64,000 nucleotides of DNA from Bacteroidales bacterium SW299 (lineage in GTDB: Bacteria; Bacteroidota; Bacteroidia; Bacteroidales; Bacteroidaceae), in the NCBI GenBank assembly GCA_019550975.1, contig SDWH01000001.1, positions 248,001 through 312,000 of the forward strand. The letters run 5' to 3'. This document shows positions 26,365 to 35,839 of this stretch, piece by piece. Each line of letters begins with the position of its first letter. Positions within the stretch are counted from its first letter, which is position 1. The notes under the pieces were generated by a model that saw nothing but the letters and a program-made list of their open reading frames with translations, searched no databases and was not told the origin of the DNA. Both the position numbers and the translations under genes were made by a program.

Positions 26365-29232
26365 TTATCTTTTCTTCAGCAACGTATTCAGAACGGCCTG
26401 CATCACATGGTCGCGCGCCGCAACATCCTGAATGCACTCGAACGGGAAGCCCAGCACAAATGTCCTGTAATCCTTGCCTCTGTACACGACTCCCGTGCCA
26501 TAATTCCCTTCGGTATAGACAAACGCGGAATAGCTTCCGGAAACGGGAAGCACGCACTGGATGGAAGGCACGGCATAAATCTGTTCATTGGCACGGCCCG
26601 CCAAGGAGAAGCGGACATTGGCTCCCGACAAATCCCTGCCGTTCAGGTTGCTGAAAGTGCCTCCGTCCTTGCACTTCAGCACCTTTGCGCCAAAGTCATC
26701 CTGCACCAGACTCTTCTTCAGCCTGGATCCGCTGACGAACAACCGGCCTCCGGCATTGCAATACCGGAGCAGGGCATGCCTGAAATCAGAAGAAAAGCCT
26801 CTGTCGTCCGCTCCGCAAACCACATCCACCATCCTGTAATCTTCAAGATTCACGCTTCCGCTCTCGACCGTTTCATCGCTGCAAGACACGAATGAATACC
26901 TTCCGGCACGCTGTATCGACTTGCCATGTACAAACACATAATCGAACGTGTTTCCGGCTATCAGACGGCCCTCCATGCCATCGCCGCTGAACCCCAGTCC
27001 GCCGGCCGTTTCGATTCCCATCCGGCTCCGGTCGAAGCTCTGCTGGAGTCCGCAGAAGGCGGGCGTGCTCTGATAAGAAAGTCCCGGATCCGCCTGAAGA
27101 TCAAAGCCCTCCATCAGAGGCGACTCTACGGAGGCCGGAGCGCTCACCTTGTCGAAAGCATTGACTATAAGCACCGTTCCCCGGCTTCTTCTGGCCTTGT
27201 AAGCCGAAAGGATTTCCGACGGGAAGCTTTCGCCTCCCTTATTGACCGCGGTCACCTTGAAGCTGTATACGAGTCCCGGCTCGACCTTCACGGTATATTC
27301 AGGCTTCCGCACGTACACGCCGTTGTCAAAGCCTCCATACCCCACACGCGTATAGACGATATAACCCTGGGGGCGTGCGGTAGGCTCGAGCACATCTTCG
27401 GTTGCGGTCCACCGCAGAACGAATGTATTTTTCTTCTCTCCCTCGCGGACGGCGAAATGGCTGACCGGCAGAGGCTGGACCGTATAGTCCGTGCCGTGCA
27501 TCTCCGCCACGTATTTCAATACCGACTTGTAGACAGACCTGCCCACCACGAACTTAAACCTCGGATCATGCCCCAGCTTCATGTCGGCAAAGTTCTGGTG
27601 AGAAAGCAGTTCGAGAATCATGGAGGGCACGGCCGGCAAGCGCGTTTCGCTATAATTCCGGTTCCACATGCCTCGCCGGTTCCAGCGTATTCCGAAACGT
27701 GAGGCGATGTCGCGCTGGAGGCCCGTCAGCACCATATCGGCCAGATCGCGCGAGGCATAGCGCGAGATGCCGCAATTCAGCTTCCCATCATTGAAGCCGG
27801 TGGTATAGATGCCCAGAGATCCTACCAGCGAGCCGTCTTCCCTGTATCCGGCATCCGAATGCAGGGCCAGCGACAATTCAAACGGCACTTTCAGCCCCTC
27901 TTCCGCGGGGTTATACACGGAGCCTCCGCTCAGATAGTTGAGCATGAGCGAGCGCGCATTGATGTCGTCGGTATAATCGTTCTTTCCTCCGCTCTTGCTA
28001 TACACCTCATAAGGCATCCCCGCCCATTGCGCCGAATAGCGCGCCCCTTCAAGATAGCGGGGCAGGCCGCTCACCTTTCCGCCCCGCGAAATATTGCCCA
28101 TTCCTCCTCCGAAGCGCACCGCATCGGCACATACAACTCCCTTGCGTGAACTTTCATTGCTCAGCACCACCATCCCGTAGTCGTTCATGCCCTTGTCGAA
28201 TTCAAAAGTGCCCAGATAAACCCACGTTCCTCCTCCCATCCGCTGGTTGACCTTAAACTCAGACACTCCCCCGTTGTGGAACACCAGGTATTTCGCGTCG
28301 TCAACGCTCTCGGGCAATGTCTGGTAGCTTATGTAAACGGCATACCTGCCTTTTTCCGGGATGTCGGGAATCCACTCGGCAAAAGCCTTCTCGGGCTTCG
28401 ACTGGGTTGCTATGAAGCGCGCCGTGCCGTCCGTGAAGGGATTGTGATTGTCGGGATACTCCCGGTATTTCTGCGCAAAGCCGGGGATGCCGGTGTCTGC
28501 CCATCTGTATCCCTTATCCTCCACCTCCAGGTAGCGGCTTCCGGGAGGGCAAGTATTGTTGTCAACGATCACCTCATGCCTCTGCCAGTCGCGTTCGCGG
28601 GGAGTGAACACCACCGCTCCGGCATTTTCAAGCATGGGGATAAGGTAAGGGACGACGAACGACTGGGTGAACAAGTCCTCGGTCGTGCAGAACAGCCGGG
28701 GGCGCTGCCACCTCCATTCGTCACGGTCGTTCTTGTAGAATTTCCCATGGCTCTGCCACACGGCCACATGCCGGTTCTGAAGGCCCTGGGTGATGTCGAA
28801 AGGGCGCGACACGTTCTTCACCCACGGGCTTCCCTTGTAGTCGGCCTTTCCGTAGAGCCTCGACTTGTCCTTCTTCCTGCGGAAAGCGTTCGGCACCAGA
28901 TTCTCTATCGGCTGCCCGTCGGCAAACACCTGGAGCGAATAGTAGTTCACCGGGCCGGGAAGAACCTGCTTCAGCGAGCGGTAGATGGCCGAGGTGTTCT
29001 CTTCCGTGAAGGGCTGGTATCCGAAGGCCGCATTCGCATATACCTTGAGCGTTTTCTTCTCGTTGTCCAGCTCAAAACTTTCCAGCCCGCATCTTCCGAT
29101 TTCGGCGTACAGCGTTTCATAGTTGCCGAAGAAAGTTTCCAGTCTTTGGCGCACAGTCCGTTCCAGGCTCTGCGCAAGCCCCGCCAGGCAAAAGCAGAAG
29201 GAAACGGCAAACAAGAGCAAATATCTTTTCAT
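26365..29232 (-). CDS. Secreted amidase-like protein with golvesin-like and FN3 domains
   Basis: The 955-residue protein has a signal peptide (MKRYLLLFAVSFCFCLAGLA). An amidase_3-like zinc-hydrolase fold seems to be split: its first half lies near 150-230 (VAVWQSHGKFY), a golvesin C-terminal-like beta domain lies near 253-378 (GRYAVYISYQTLP), and the second half follows with LALHSDAGY at 457 and a Glu at 541 (MILELLSH). A fibronectin III domain is near 590-690. Relatives are often labelled xanthan lyase in Bacteroidales, but cell-wall amidase activity fits the motifs better. The start at 29232 is favoured because a -7 box at 29266-29273 would exclude the longer form. Confidence 0.78.
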   Translation of the reverse strand: MKRYLLLFAVSFCFCLAGLAQSLERTVRQRLETFFGNYETLYAEIGRCGLESFELDNEKKTLKVYANAAFGYQPFTEENTSAIYRSLKQVLPGPVNYYSLQVFADGQPIENLVPNAFRRKKDKSRLYGKADYKGSPWVKNVSRPFDITQGLQNRHVAVWQSHGKFYKNDRDEWRWQRPRLFCTTEDLFTQSFVVPYLIPMLENAGAVVFTPRERDWQRHEVIVDNNTCPPGSRYLEVEDKGYRWADTGIPGFAQKYREYPDNHNPFTDGTARFIATQSKPEKAFAEWIPDIPEKGRYAVYISYQTLPESVDDAKYLVFHNGGVSEFKVNQRMGGGTWVYLGTFEFDKGMNDYGMVVLSNESSRKGVVCADAVRFGGGMGNISRGGKVSGLPRYLEGARYSAQWAGMPYEVYSKSGGKNDYTDDINARSLMLNYLSGGSVYNPAEEGLKVPFELSLALHSDAGYREDGSLVGSLGIYTTGFNDGKLNCGISRYASRDLADMVLTGLQRDIASRFGIRWNRRGMWNRNYSETRLPAVPSMILELLSHQNFADMKLGHDPRFKFVVGRSVYKSVLKYVAEMHGTDYTVQPLPVSHFAVREGEKKNTFVLRWTATEDVLEPTARPQGYIVYTRVGYGGFDNGVYVRKPEYTVKVEPGLVYSFKVTAVNKGGESFPSEILSAYKARRSRGTVLIVNAFDKVSAPASVESPLMEGFDLQADPGLSYQSTPAFCGLQQSFDRSRMGIETAGGLGFSGDGMEGRLIAGNTFDYVFVHGKSIQRAGRYSFVSCSDETVESGSVNLEDYRMVDVVCGADDRGFSSDFRHALLRYCNAGGRLFVSGSRLKKSLVQDDFGAKVLKCKDGGTFSNLNGRDLSGANVRFSLAGRANEQIYAVPSIQCVLPVSGSYSAFVYTEGNYGTGVVYRGKDYRTFVLGFPFECIQDVAARDHVMQAVLNTLLKKR

Positions 29233-29265
29233 AAGCACAACGGTCATTATCCATTTTATCAGGCT

Positions 29266-29273
29266 CAAAGATA
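29266..29273 (-). promoter_or_regulatory. -7 box of the amidase-like gene
   Basis: TATCTTTG on the minus strand matches TAnnTTTG. Transcription would start near 29259, upstream of the ATG at 29232. Confidence 0.55.
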
Positions 29274-29275
29274 CG

Positions 29276-29315
29276 AAAAAGGCCGCTCCGCACGAAAGCG
29301 GAACAGCCTTTTTTT
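29276..29315. terminator. Terminator after ilvC
   Basis: AAAAAGGCCGCTCCGC and GCGGAACAGCCTTTTTTT pair with a small internal mismatch around ACGAAA. T-runs exist in both directions. It ends the ilv operon on the minus strand. Confidence 0.85.
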
Positions 29316-29338
29316 ATCATCATATCCGGAAACTTCCA

Positions 29339-30382
29339 TCAATTGTTTTCCGGACGGAGCTTGCGCACGGTAACGGCGGTCTGCCACATTTCGCTCTCGC
29401 GCAGAGCCTTCAGCTCGGCGTTCAGCTTGTCGCGATAGTCGGGCTTCGAGTTGCTGTCGATCGAGATCTGCGCCTCGTGGCCGCTCTTCACGCTTTCATA
29501 CAGCTTCTGAACCACGGGCTTGATGGCATCGTGGAACGGGCCCATCCAGTCGAGCGCGCCGCGCTGCGCCGTGGTAGAGCAGTTTGCATACATCCAGTCC
29601 ATGCCGTTCTTGGCGAAGAGAGGCATGAGCGACTGGGTAAGCTCTTCTACGGTTTCGTTGAATGCCTCCGAGGGAGTATGCCCGTTTTCGCGCAGCACTT
29701 CGTACTGGGCGAGCAGCAGGCCCTGGATAGCGCCCATCAGCGAGCCTCGTTCGCCCGTCAGGTCAGAGGTGGCCTCGCGCTGGAAAGTGGTTTCAAACAA
29801 GTATCCCGAGCCGATGCCGATGCCGAGCGCGATGGTGCGGTCGTAAGCTTTCCCGGTAAAGTCCTGATAGATAGCATACGAAGAGTTCAAGCCTCTGCCT
29901 TCGAGGAACATGGTGCGCAGCGATGTTCCCGAGCCTTTCGGGGCAACCATGATCACGTCGATATCCTTGGGAGGAACCACTCCGGTGCGGTCGTTCCATG
30001 TGATGGCGAACCCGTGCGAGAAGTAGAGCGCCTTTCCGGCGGTCAGATGGGGCTTGATGGCGGGCCATACGGAGATTACCGCCGCATCCGAGAGCAGGCA
30101 CATGATGACGGTGCCCCTTTCGCAAGCCTCTTCGATGCTGAACAGCGTTTCGCCCGGCACCCATCCGTCGGCCACGGCCTTCTCGTAGGTTTTTCCCTGG
30201 CGCTGGCCCACGATGACATTGAACCCGTTGTCACGGAGGTTCAACGACTGGCCCGGCCCCTGCACGCCGTATCCGATGACGGCTATCGTTTCGTTCTTCA
30301 ATACTTCACGCGCTTTTTCCAATGGAAACTCTTCGCGGGTTATCACGTTTTCAATAACCCCTCCAAAATTCATTTGTGCCAT
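29339..30382 (-). CDS. ilvC: Ketol-acid reductoisomerase
   Basis: The 347-residue enzyme performs the isomerisation and NAD(P)H reduction that follow acetolactate synthase in valine and isoleucine synthesis. The N-terminal Rossmann motif is IAVIGYGVQGPGQSLNLRDN, and NFGGVIENVITREEFPLEKA precedes it. The C-terminal knotted domain carries acidic metal ligands such as DLTGERGSLMGAIQGLLLAQ and SLMPLFAKNG. It is the last gene of the ilv operon, 47 bp behind the acyl-ACP thioesterase gene, and is followed by a strong terminator. Confidence 0.97.
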   Translation of the reverse strand: MAQMNFGGVIENVITREEFPLEKAREVLKNETIAVIGYGVQGPGQSLNLRDNGFNVIVGQRQGKTYEKAVADGWVPGETLFSIEEACERGTVIMCLLSDAAVISVWPAIKPHLTAGKALYFSHGFAITWNDRTGVVPPKDIDVIMVAPKGSGTSLRTMFLEGRGLNSSYAIYQDFTGKAYDRTIALGIGIGSGYLFETTFQREATSDLTGERGSLMGAIQGLLLAQYEVLRENGHTPSEAFNETVEELTQSLMPLFAKNGMDWMYANCSTTAQRGALDWMGPFHDAIKPVVQKLYESVKSGHEAQISIDSNSKPDYRDKLNAELKALRESEMWQTAVTVRKLRPENN

Positions 30383-30429
30383 TTTACAATCTTTTTACGC
30401 GGCATAAGCCGCCGTTATTAAAACTTTAG

Positions 30430-31182
30430 TTAACTGAATATCACTTTGCTCCGAACGGCCACTTCCGAGCCGTTCTTCTTTACTTCCATATCGTATTCGT
30501 TCTCGCCTTTCCGCTCGCGGAAGAACGTGAGCCTGTCGCCGTAATAGCTTTCGGCCACGTAGGCCATCTCGAAGCGCCGCACCGTCTTCTCGCGGAACAT
30601 GTCCAGCGGAAACAGGTCGAGGATATGCTCGATGTACTTGATGCTGTTCACGTGTCCGTTGATGTCGATGTCGCTGTATTTTGTCTGATACTCGGCCTCC
30701 GGGCTTCCCCCGCTCACCTTGATGCGTCCCGGCCGGTCGATGGGGCATTCCTTGTCGCAGACATATCCCGTTATGGCTCCCCCGTGCAGGGTGAGCAGGT
30801 CGGCGGGTCTGCGCGTTTCCATGCTGATCATCGCCCACACGGAGCGGGCATACCCGAGCGGCCTCCCCTTTTCGTCGAGGATGGCAAAATTGCGGTCGGT
30901 AAAGAGCCTGTATACATTTTCGACCCACGTCTGCACGCTGAACTTCTGGTAAGCCCGGGGCATATCCTCCAGCTCGACGGCCAGGCGCGACAGCACCCAC
31001 GTGTAATGGTTTTCGTTCAGCTCCGCAATCCCGAAGCCGCGCTCTGCGGCATGAAAGCCCGCGCAGTTCAGCAGGTGGTTTCCGAGCACCCCCATCGTGA
31101 GGCGTCCGGCGAAGTCCACATGAAAGGGTTCGGCCACAAACTGATACGTTCCGACTTTGTCATTTCCATCCATATCGTACAA
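30430..31182 (-). CDS. Acyl-ACP thioesterase
   Basis: The 250-residue protein has the double-hotdog design of acyl-ACP thioesterases: FHVDFAGRLTMGVLGNHLLN in the first half, and NGHVNSIKYIEHILDLFP in the second, with the Asn-x-His pair typical of the active site (DINGHVNSIKY). Such enzymes release fatty acids from acyl carrier protein. Its place between ilvN and ilvC is known from other Bacteroides; it may link branched-chain precursors to fatty-acid supply, which is a guess. It starts 16 bp behind ilvN. Confidence 0.9.
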   Translation of the reverse strand: MYDMDGNDKVGTYQFVAEPFHVDFAGRLTMGVLGNHLLNCAGFHAAERGFGIAELNENHYTWVLSRLAVELEDMPRAYQKFSVQTWVENVYRLFTDRNFAILDEKGRPLGYARSVWAMISMETRRPADLLTLHGGAITGYVCDKECPIDRPGRIKVSGGSPEAEYQTKYSDIDINGHVNSIKYIEHILDLFPLDMFREKTVRRFEMAYVAESYYGDRLTFFRERKGENEYDMEVKKNGSEVAVRSKVIFS

Positions 31183-31198
31183 CTGTTTTTCAGGTGAA

Positions 31199-31750
31199 TC
31201 ATTTTCCGTTTCTGTAGCGTTCTTCGCGATGCGCCAGGTATTCGTTTACCCGCTCGAAGCAGCTGGTGGAAACGGCCACGCGCCCCGAGCGCACGAACTG
31301 AAGCACACAGTTCAGGTCCTTCAGGTTCTGGAACAAGGCCGTTATCTCGCTGCTCATCCCCACCTTCTCCACGATGGCGAACGTGGGGTTCACCTCCACG
31401 ATGTGCGCGCTGAACCTGCGTATCACCTTCGAGGCCTCGGGATTGGCCTGAAACTCGGGCATCGAAACCTTATACATGGCCACTTCGCGCTGGAATATTT
31501 CCGCGTCGGTGAAATAATGCGCCTGGATCACGTCAATCTTCTTCTCGATCTGCCTCACCACCTTCTCCACGATGTCTTCGGTTGTCCAGCAGGTTATCGT
31601 GTACTTGTGCACTCCCTTGATGGACGACGCCGACACGTTCAGGCTCTCGATATTGATCTGGCGGCGGGTGAACACGGCCGTTATCTGGTTCAGCGTTCCC
31701 GCGAGGTTCTCCGAATGAACGATTATCGTATACAATGTCTTATTTTCCAT
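31199..31750 (-). CDS. ilvN: Acetolactate synthase small (regulatory) subunit
   Basis: The 183-residue protein begins with an ACT domain (LYTIIVHSENLAGTLNQITA, then VFTRRQINIESLNVSAS) which binds valine as feedback inhibitor in this family. The C-terminal part holds the contact region to the large subunit. It follows ilvB with a 12-bp gap. The length (183) is normal for IlvH/IlvN proteins. Confidence 0.93.
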   Translation of the reverse strand: MENKTLYTIIVHSENLAGTLNQITAVFTRRQINIESLNVSASSIKGVHKYTITCWTTEDIVEKVVRQIEKKIDVIQAHYFTDAEIFQREVAMYKVSMPEFQANPEASKVIRRFSAHIVEVNPTFAIVEKVGMSSEITALFQNLKDLNCVLQFVRSGRVAVSTSCFERVNEYLAHREERYRNGK

Positions 31751-31762
31751 ATCCTATCCGAA

Positions 31763-33478
31763 TCAACATTCCATTAACATATAATTGACTGAACTTCCCG
31801 GAGGAGTCATCGGAAGCACGTTTCCTTCCTCAACCACACATACCTCGAGCAGGAAGGGCCCTTCGGCGGAGATCATCTCCTGTATGGCGTCTTCGAGCTC
31901 TTCGCGCCCGGTCACCCTCCGCGACGGTATCCCGTAGGCAGAAGCCACCAGCATATAGTCGGGATTCATCATCGGAGTGAACGAATAGCGCCGGTTGAAG
32001 AACATGGCCTGCCACTGGCGCACGTTGCCCAGGTAGTTGTTGTTGAGCAGAATCATCTTCACCGGAACCTGCTGCTCCATCACGGTGCCCAGCTCCTGCA
32101 TGGTCATCTGCAGGCCCCCGTCGCCCATGAATGCGCACACGGTGCGTTCCGGGCATCCGAAAGTGGCTCCGATGGCGGCGGGCAGGCAGAATCCCATCGT
32201 GCCCATGCCTCCCGAAGTGACGATGCTCCGGCTCTTCGTAAAGCGGAAATACCGGCAGGCCATCATCTGGTTCTGACCCACGTCTGTAACGAGAACCGCT
32301 TCGTTCCGCGTGGCCTCGCTCACCGCATGAACAACCTCGCCCATGTTGACGGGGCCTTGGGCGGGGAAGACCTCCTTCCTGATGACTTGCTCGAACTCTT
32401 TCTCTTCGTAAGGCTTGAAGCTCTCAATCCACTCCGTATGCTTCTGCGGCTGTACCAGTTCGGTGAGCAGGGCCAGCGTGCGCTTGCAGTTGCCCAGCAC
32501 CGGTACGTCCGCCGGCACGTTCTTGCCGATTTCGGAGGGGTCCACGTCGAGATGGATGACCTTCGCCTGCCTTGCATACGTTTCGAGCTTTCCCGTCACG
32601 CGGTCGTCAAAGCGCATTCCTACAGCTATCAGCACGTCGCATTCGTTGGTTTTCACGTTGGGCCCCAGGTTGCCGTGCATGCCCAGCATCCCCTTGTTCA
32701 GCCTGTGTCCGCTCGGCAGGGCCGAAAGCCCCAGCAGGGTGCATCCGCAAGGCATGTCGCCCTTTTCTACAAACGCCCGGAGCTCTTCCTGCGCGTTGCC
32801 CAGCTCCACGCCCTGGCCCACGAGCACCAGCGGCTTCTGCGCCTCGTTGATGAGGCGCACGGCTTCGGCCACCATCTTCGGGTCGGTTTCGGGATCGGGG
32901 TCGTAGCTCCGGATAAAGTCGAGGTCAACCGGCTCGTATTCGGTCATTTCAGTCTGCGCGTTCTTCGCGAAGTCGAGCACCACCGGTCCCGGCCGTCCGC
33001 TCCGCGCGATATAGAATGCCCTGGCCACCGCCCATGCCACATCCTCGGCGCGCCGTATCTGGTAGCTCCATTTGGTTATAGGCTGGGTGACGCCCACCAG
33101 GTCGACTTCCTGAAAAGCGTCGGTTCCCAGCAGTCCTGCGCCTACCTGTCCGGCAATCACCACAATCGGGGTGCTGTCGATCATGGCGTCGGCCACTCCG
33201 GTAATCGTGTTCGTGGCTCCGGGTCCGCTGGTGACCAGACACACCCCCACCTTTCCCGAAACCCGCGCAAAGCCCTGCGCCGCATGTGCAGCTCCCTGCT
33301 CGTGCCTCACCAGCACGTGGTTGAGCTTGTCGAGATGGTCGTACAACGCATCGAAAACGGGCATGATCGCTCCTCCGGGGTATCCGAAAATCGTCTTCAC
33401 CCCTTCATGCTCCAGCGAGCGCATCAAAGCCTCAGAACCTGTTATCTTTTCTTTCATACCTACTTTTGATTTTATCAT
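31763..33478 (-). CDS. ilvB: Acetolactate synthase large subunit
   Basis: The 571-residue protein is a thiamine diphosphate enzyme that joins two pyruvates, or pyruvate with 2-oxobutyrate. The N-terminus has the catalytic Glu region ([14 protein letters not shown], then [16 protein letters not shown]), and the cofactor motif is [15 protein letters not shown] ending with LLNNNYLG. Its ATG at 33478 overlaps the ilvD stop codon in an ATGA arrangement, which supports this start; a second ATG seven codons in (33457) fits the family start as well. It is the second gene of the operon. Confidence 0.95.
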   Translation of the reverse strand: MIKSKVGMKEKITGSEALMRSLEHEGVKTIFGYPGGAIMPVFDALYDHLDKLNHVLVRHEQGAAHAAQGFARVSGKVGVCLVTSGPGATNTITGVADAMIDSTPIVVIAGQVGAGLLGTDAFQEVDLVGVTQPITKWSYQIRRAEDVAWAVARAFYIARSGRPGPVVLDFAKNAQTEMTEYEPVDLDFIRSYDPDPETDPKMVAEAVRLINEAQKPLVLVGQGVELGNAQEELRAFVEKGDMPCGCTLLGLSALPSGHRLNKGMLGMHGNLGPNVKTNECDVLIAVGMRFDDRVTGKLETYARQAKVIHLDVDPSEIGKNVPADVPVLGNCKRTLALLTELVQPQKHTEWIESFKPYEEKEFEQVIRKEVFPAQGPVNMGEVVHAVSEATRNEAVLVTDVGQNQMMACRYFRFTKSRSIVTSGGMGTMGFCLPAAIGATFGCPERTVCAFMGDGGLQMTMQELGTVMEQQVPVKMILLNNNYLGNVRQWQAMFFNRRYSFTPMMNPDYMLVASAYGIPSRRVTGREELEDAIQEMISAEGPFLLEVCVVEEGNVLPMTPPGSSVNYMLMEC

Positions 33479-35283
33479 TCAACAATCCTGACTCCCCCCT
33501 TGTCGGCCGAGCTGACCATGCTTGCGTAAGCCTTGAGCGCCTTCGACACCTTCCGGCTGCGCGTGAGAGGCGCCATGGGCCTTGCGGCCAGCTCCTCGTC
33601 GGTCAGCCTCACGCTGATCGAGCGGTTGGGGATGTCTATATCAATGATGTCGCCGTCAACGATTTTTCCGATGTCTCCTCCGGCCGCGGCTTCGGGCGAG
33701 ATGTGCCCGATGCTCAGTCCCGACGTGCCTCCGCTGAAACGCCCGTCGGTGATGAGGGCGCATTCCTTGCCCAGGTGCTTCGACTTGATGTAGGAGGTGG
33801 GATAAAGCATCTCCTGCATTCCGGGCCCTCCCTTAGGGCCTTCGTGGGTGATGACCACCACGTCGCCGCTCTTCACCTTGCCTCCGAGTATGCCTTCGCA
33901 GGCCGCTTCCTGCGAGTCGAACACCTTGGCGGGGCCTGAGAACTTCCAGATGCTCTCGTCCACTCCGGCGGTCTTCACCACGCATCCGTCCTGCGCGATG
34001 TTTCCTTTCAGCACGGCCAGGCCTCCGTCGGCCGAATAGGCATGCTTCAGGTCGCGGATGCATCCGGCCTCACGGTCTGTGTCGAATTCCTTGTATTCGT
34101 TCTGCTGGGAGCCCATCTCGGTGCTGAACTTTCCTCCGGGCGCGCTCGAGTAGATGCGCCTGGCTTCGGGGTCGATTTCAGAGGCCGGCTTGCAGATGTC
34201 GTATTTTGCGATGGCCTCAGCCAGCGTCATTCCGTCTACACGCTTCGCCGAAGTGTCGAGCAGCCCTCCCTTTGCCAGCTCCGCGAGGATGTTCATGATT
34301 CCCCCCGCACGGTTCACGTCCTGTATGTGGTATTTCTGAGTATTGGGAGCCACCTTGCAGAGGCAGGGCACGCGGCGCGACAGCATGTCGATGTCGTCCA
34401 TGCGGAAGTCCACCCCGCCTTCGTGGGCGATTGCCAGCAGATGGAGCACGGTGTTGGTAGAGCCTCCCATGGCGATGTCGAGCGTCATGGCGTTCAGAAA
34501 CGCCTCGCGTGTGGCTATGCTCCGCGGAAGCACGCTCTCGTCGCCCTCCCCGTAGTATTTGCAGGCGTTCTTCACGATCAGTTCGGCCGCGTCCTTGAAC
34601 AGGCGGCTGCGGTTGGCGTGTGTGGCCACCACGGTTCCGTTTCCCGGCAGGGCAAGTCCGATGGCCTCGTTCAGGCAGTTCATCGAGTTTGCCGTGAACA
34701 TTCCCGAGCAGCTTCCGCATCCGGGACAGGCGCGGCGCTCGATCTGGAACACCTCCTCATCGCTCACCGTAGGGTCGGCCGACTTGATCATCGCGTCGAT
34801 CAGGTCGAGGCGCTGCCCCTTCCATTCGCCGGCTTCCATCGGCCCTCCCGACACGAACACGGCGGGGATGTTCAGGCGCATGGCGGCCATCAGCATCCCG
34901 GGGGTAATCTTGTCGCAGTTCGAGATGCAGACCATTGCGTCTGCCTTGTGCGCGTTGACCATATACTCCACGCTGTCTGCTATCAGGTCGCGCGAGGGGA
35001 GCGAATACAGCATCCCGTCGTGTCCCATGGCGATTCCGTCGTCAATGGCTATCGTGTTGAACTCTGCGGCAAAGCATCCCAGCCTTTCAATTTCCGCCTT
35101 CACCTGCTGGCCGATTGCGTGCAGGTGCGTATGCCCCGGCACAAACTGGGTGAACGAGTTGACTATGGCTATAATGGGCCTTCCCATCATTTCTTCTTTC
35201 ATGCCGTTGGCCTTCCACAAGGCGCGTGCTCCGGCCATCCGCCGGCCTTCGGTACTCATCGAGCTGCGTAACTGGTGTTTCAT
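33475..35283 (-). CDS. ilvD: Dihydroxy-acid dehydratase
   Basis: The 602-residue enzyme dehydrates dihydroxy acids to 2-oxo acids in the valine and isoleucine pathway. Iron-sulfur ligands are visible: a Cys in SNCDKITPG, a Cys in [19 protein letters not shown], and an upstream Cys near GCFAAEFN. The substrate region has [18 protein letters not shown]. The ATG at 35283 gives [19 protein letters not shown]; six upstream codons to 35301 are less likely. It is the first structural gene after the leader-peptide attenuator. Confidence 0.95.
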   Translation of the reverse strand: MKHQLRSSMSTEGRRMAGARALWKANGMKEEMMGRPIIAIVNSFTQFVPGHTHLHAIGQQVKAEIERLGCFAAEFNTIAIDDGIAMGHDGMLYSLPSRDLIADSVEYMVNAHKADAMVCISNCDKITPGMLMAAMRLNIPAVFVSGGPMEAGEWKGQRLDLIDAMIKSADPTVSDEEVFQIERRACPGCGSCSGMFTANSMNCLNEAIGLALPGNGTVVATHANRSRLFKDAAELIVKNACKYYGEGDESVLPRSIATREAFLNAMTLDIAMGGSTNTVLHLLAIAHEGGVDFRMDDIDMLSRRVPCLCKVAPNTQKYHIQDVNRAGGIMNILAELAKGGLLDTSAKRVDGMTLAEAIAKYDICKPASEIDPEARRIYSSAPGGKFSTEMGSQQNEYKEFDTDREAGCIRDLKHAYSADGGLAVLKGNIAQDGCVVKTAGVDESIWKFSGPAKVFDSQEAACEGILGGKVKSGDVVVITHEGPKGGPGMQEMLYPTSYIKSKHLGKECALITDGRFSGGTSGLSIGHISPEAAAGGDIGKIVDGDIIDIDIPNRSISVRLTDEELAARPMAPLTRSRKVSKALKAYASMVSSADKGGVRIVE

Positions 35284-35302
35284 TTTCCTTCTGTTTTTCA
35301 AT

Positions 35303-35340
35303 TAAAAAGCCTCTCTCATCATTCGGGTGAGAAAGGCTTT
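35303..35340 (-). terminator. ilv attenuator terminator, with competing antiterminator
   Basis: On the minus strand AAAGCCT (35340-35334) pairs with AGGCTTT (35312-35306), and TCTCA pairs with TGAGA within, followed by TTTTTAATT. The 5' arm contains the sequence CTCACC, complementary to GGTGAG at 35386-35381 inside the leader-peptide reading frame. The two pairings exclude one another, as expected for an attenuator. Confidence 0.82.
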
Positions 35341-35362
35341 CGTACAATATCACTGCAAGCAA

Positions 35363-35458
35363 CTACATACATGAAGCTCCCTCACCTCTTGGTTCGACGA
35401 CCACGACGCGAATAATGTGCAGGACTGCCAGGACAATCAGTGTATGAATTGCTTTCAT
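35363..35458 (-). CDS. ilv leader peptide, 31 codons, rich in Ile, Val and Leu
   Basis: This short frame starts at the ATG at 35458 and ends with TAG at 35363. Thirteen of 31 residues are branched-chain amino acids: Ile at 4, 8, 15 and 16; Val at 9, 12 and 18-21; Leu at 7, 10 and 13. The core reads HIIRVVVVEP. The four Val codons in a row lie just ahead of GGTGAG (codons 25-26). Stalling there would leave GGTGAG free to pair with the terminator arm, so the operon would be read when valine, isoleucine or leucine is scarce. The pattern is like the E. coli ilvB leader in style. It is too short for most gene finders. Confidence 0.85.
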   Translation of the reverse strand: MKAIHTLIVLAVLHIIRVVVVEPRGEGASCM

Positions 35459-35491
35459 TCTGTTTCTTTTTTTTCGGTTGTTTTACACTTG

Positions 35492-35522
35492 CAAAGGTAA
35501 AGGCTTTTTTGAAACAAACAAA
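35492..35522 (-). promoter_or_regulatory. Promoter of the ilv operon
   Basis: TTTG (35522-35519) and TACCTTTG (35499-35492) on the minus strand are spaced by 19 bp. Transcription would begin near 35485, about 27 nt before the leader-peptide ATG. Confidence 0.8.
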
Positions 35523-35620
35523 TAAAATGACACTTTTTTTTCAAATAAATTATTATTCGTAAGAAACAAGTGTGTTTTATTGTCAGTTTATCAGATGCCG
35601 TTTTCCGAGCCGCGCATAAA

Positions 35621-35653
35621 TCATCTGCGAAAATCCGCGTTAGCCTGCGTTTC
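35621..35653. repeat. 33-bp dispersed intergenic repeat, copy 1
   Basis: The stretch beginning TCATCTGCGAAAATCCGCG is repeated at 41945-41977 with 31 of 33 identical positions. It lies in the gap between the ilv promoter and the mutase terminator. No gene or open frame is visible in 35523-35776 otherwise. Confidence 0.6.
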
Positions 35654-35776
35654 CGGACAGACAGGCTTTGCATAAACGGGTTCTCAACATCCGCTTATTC
35701 CGGCACGCCTCCTTCCATGCTCCCCTTCACACCCGGACCTTTTCCGCCCTTTTTTACTGATATAAACGAAAAAAAC

Positions 35777-35811
35777 GGCCGCCGTACACCTTTTCAGGGC
35801 ATACGGCGGCC
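35777..35811 (-). terminator. Terminator after the phosphohexomutase gene
   Basis: GGCCGCCGTA (35777-35786) and TACGGCGGCC (35802-35811) pair perfectly. On the minus strand the stem is followed by GTTTTTTTCG. Confidence 0.85.
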
Positions 35812-35839
35812 AAATATGCAAGAAAATTCTTTTCCGGTG

